Below, one piece after another: positions 62,301-64,000 of a stretch of DNA of 64,000 nt (its first letter is position 1; the number at the start of each line of letters is the position of its first letter). The position numbers and the translations under genes were made by a program. The notes beneath the pieces are model-generated. The model was given only the letters and a program-made list of their open reading frames with translations. It had not been told where the DNA came from and ran no database searches. Origin of the DNA: Styela clava (lineage: Eukaryota; Chordata; Ascidiacea; Stolidobranchia; Styelidae); contig NC_135252.1 in the NCBI RefSeq assembly GCF_964204865.1, positions 17,815,383 through 17,879,382 of the forward strand. Direction: 5' to 3'.

Positions 62301-62554
62301 AGATATTAATATCATACCCTCGCGTATGTACTTTCTATTAGCTATTTAGTGATCCCTTCCATCCTTGGCCAAGTCATGTTTCGAATATGTGAACATTTTA
62401 TTCGACCATACATGGCCGGCGGGATGTTAAAATTGTAAACAAGAGAGAGGTAAAATCAATCGCGAATTTTGTTATAACGGCTCGTTTACGAATTGTTGCG
62501 CCTGTTATCGTCGAAAATGATTACATTTGTTGTATTTTGAGGCATTTAAGCAGT
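59301..62554. other. Flank of MFSD6-like gene, no secure exon
   Basis: A 70-codon frame at 60192-60404 encodes a hydrophobic segment (VLFLLQFFALLIAMTIYQFL) followed by a basic tail, as in the last membrane helix of a carrier. An in-frame stop just upstream, with no AG in between, prevents joining it to the gene. GTGCGAAAGTGCTT is repeated at 60632 and 60655. Three degenerate ~70-bp repeats (GATAGGTT(A/G)ACCTAC, CTCCG(G/A)AATATTA) lie at 61155-61340. Confidence 0.4.
61150..61350. repeat. Degenerate tandem repeat, three units
   Basis: Units of about 70-90 bp share CCTG(C)TGTTTTA, AGATAGGTTAACCTAC / AGATAGGTTGACCTAC / AGCTAGCGTGACCTAA and CTCCGGAATATTA / CTCCGAAATATTA. ACTTTGAAA precedes the first and third units. 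Confidence 0.5.
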
Positions 62555-62685
62555 AATAATTAGGGCATGACATCATCAAAATCGTCGAGTGAGATCTTGA
62601 AATTGCAAATTCCGTAAATAAAATTGTGAATTATTCGGTAACGAATTCAGCTTTCATGACCGCCGGGGTATTGTTTTGTTGAAAA
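62555..62685. repeat. Direct repeat copy A (131 bp)
   Basis: AATAATTAGGGCATGACATC, then ATCAAAATCGTC, GCAAATTCCGTAAATAAAAT and GGGTATTGTTTTGTTGAAAA. The same blocks in the same order recur at 63791-63919, 1236 bp downstream. Confidence 0.8.
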
Positions 62686-63046
62686 TTATTATTAATGTGA
62701 GAGCGCCAAAAACATACAGTCCATACCGATGCGACTGCAATTTATATGGTTGCAATTGGTGTGGCGCGTTTATTAATAGTGTAAAATAAATTAAACGAAT
62801 ATCAATTATAACCAAGACTGTCAGCGTGTTTATTTTCTGTGGGCAGGAATCGTAAAATACCATCTTGAGACAAATTCACTTCTATTATAAAATCTTAATT
62901 TTCAGTTATTATCGTTATACAAATAACGTGTGGCAACTTTTTAATTTATCGTCGACCAAAAAACCACCCCACACTCGTCCAAACGTGTGTCGAGATTGAA
63001 CGACAGGAACAGATTCATCGACGACCTTAATTTGGGAATGCAAAAT

Positions 63047-63555
63047 AAATGTAACAAAACGCATTTTTTTGTGATATAACTTTGTATTTTCGGAAACGGG
63101 TTGCCGTGAAAGGTAAAATTTTGATCTAAAGTAATCGCAAAAATGTTTTATTTTAAATGTAACAAAACACATTTTGCGATATACCCTGGTATTTTCGAAA
63201 ACGGGTGTCCTGAAAAGTAAAATATGATCTAAATTAATCGCAAAAATGTTTTATTTTAAATGTAACAAAACACATTTTCGGGATATAACCTTGTATTTTC
63301 GGAAACGGGTGTCGTGAAAAGTAAAATAGGATCTAAATTAATGGCAAAAATGTTTTATTTTAAATGTAACGAAACACATTTTTCGAGATACAACTGTATT
63401 TTCGGATACCGGGTGTCATGGAGAGTAAAATGTGTTCTGAATTAACCGTAAATAATGTTTTATTCCAAATGTATCATAACGCATTTTTTTTGCGATATAA
63501 ATTTGTATTTTCGAAAACGGGGCGTCGCGAAAATTATTAATCTAATGTTTTATCT
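63047..63555. repeat. Minisatellite, five ~104-bp units
   Basis: Units begin at 63047, 63155, 63258, 63362 and 63467 (108, 103, 104, 105 and about 89 bp). Each has AAATGTAACAAAACACATTT, then GATATAAC..TGTATTTTCG, AAAACGGGTGTCGTGAAAAG, TAAAAT..GATCTAAATTAAT and AATGTTTTATTTT. The last unit is truncated and most diverged. It lies between the two copies of the 131-bp direct repeat. Confidence 0.9.
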
Positions 63556-63790
63556 ATCGTCTAACTAACGTCTGGAACACATCATTTTCGGGGAGAACTC
63601 CGCCCGCGAAACGTCATTTAATTTAAAATAGAGAATGTTTCACGCATTTCAAAACGGAAAATCACCAGTAAGTGGACAGGGATTCAACCCTCCGGATTCA
63701 GTATTCTATATCCCCGTGTCAGAACTTTCTGAAGAATGAAACAAAGAACCCGTCAAACCGCCGCGGAAGAAGGGGAGTATTTTTTGCACT

Positions 63791-63919
63791 AATAATTAGG
63801 GCGTGACAATATCAAAATCGTCAAGAAACTGGTGAATTTGCAAATTCCATAAATAAAATTGTGAATTGCTCGGTAACATTTCAGCTATAATTATCGCCCG
63901 GGTATTGTTTTGTTGAAAA
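63791..63919. repeat. Direct repeat copy B (129 bp)
   Basis: AATAATTAGGGCGTGACAAT, ATCAAAATCGTCAAG, GCAAATTCCATAAATAAAAT and GGGTATTGTTTTGTTGAAAA, homologous to 62555-62685. TTTGCACTAATAATTAGG before this copy versus GCAGTAATAATTAGG before copy A suggests the repeat unit starts slightly earlier. Confidence 0.8.
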
Positions 63920-64000
63920 CACGTTGAAACTTGAGGGAAGTAGTTACAATTAGCGCCTGACCTCTATTAGGCACTCGAGCACTCGAAAAAAAAGCACGAG

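Noticed and set aside
63660-63720. tRNA-like B box on the minus strand (GGTTGAATCCC)
   Set aside because: No A box or cloverleaf arms could be placed around it.

Overview
The window is AT-rich animal nuclear DNA with small split genes and many short DNA transposons. The gene set is a MADS-box MEF2, an HSPB1-like small heat shock protein, a single SUV4-20 type H4K20 methyltransferase, mitochondrial ATP synthase epsilon, an acyl-protein thioesterase and an MFSD6-like carrier. It points to a metazoan. The HSPB1-like N-terminus and compact genes fit an invertebrate chordate such as an ascidian, but this is inference and no species can be named from the sequence alone.

Layout: 1-6637 is upstream DNA of MEF2 with no recognised exon. 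6638-18909 (+) is a ten-exon MEF2 gene with a complete 459-residue reading frame. 18910-22050 is its 3' flank. 22217-25716 (-) is a four-exon small heat shock protein gene. 25968-26496 (-) holds possible exons of an unrecognised gene. 26500-36370 is a transposon graveyard: palindromic elements, a 2.76-kb long-TIR element inserted in an older element, and two adjacent inverted-repeat elements. 37511-41510 (+) is a six-exon KMT5B/C gene. 42615-51463 is a second cluster of nested hAT-like elements. 52236-53740 (-) is ATP5F1E and 55566-56363 (+) is an intronless LYPLA1/2-type thioesterase. 57963-59300 (+) is an MFSD6-like gene that is truncated or continues beyond the window. The last 3.5 kb holds tandem and direct repeats.

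The genes have no evident joint pathway. They are ordinary housekeeping, chromatin and muscle or developmental genes in a repeat-rich neighbourhood. The most informative non-gene signal is the transposon record. Six non-autonomous elements keep perfect 8-bp target-site duplications (hAT signature) and a seventh matches at 7 of 8. A long-TIR element has a TAA duplication and a related uninterrupted site elsewhere in the window. A palindromic family carrying GGTTAGGGTTAGG arms sits in introns of three of the genes. No tRNA, rRNA, CRISPR array or clearly new multi-gene system was found.
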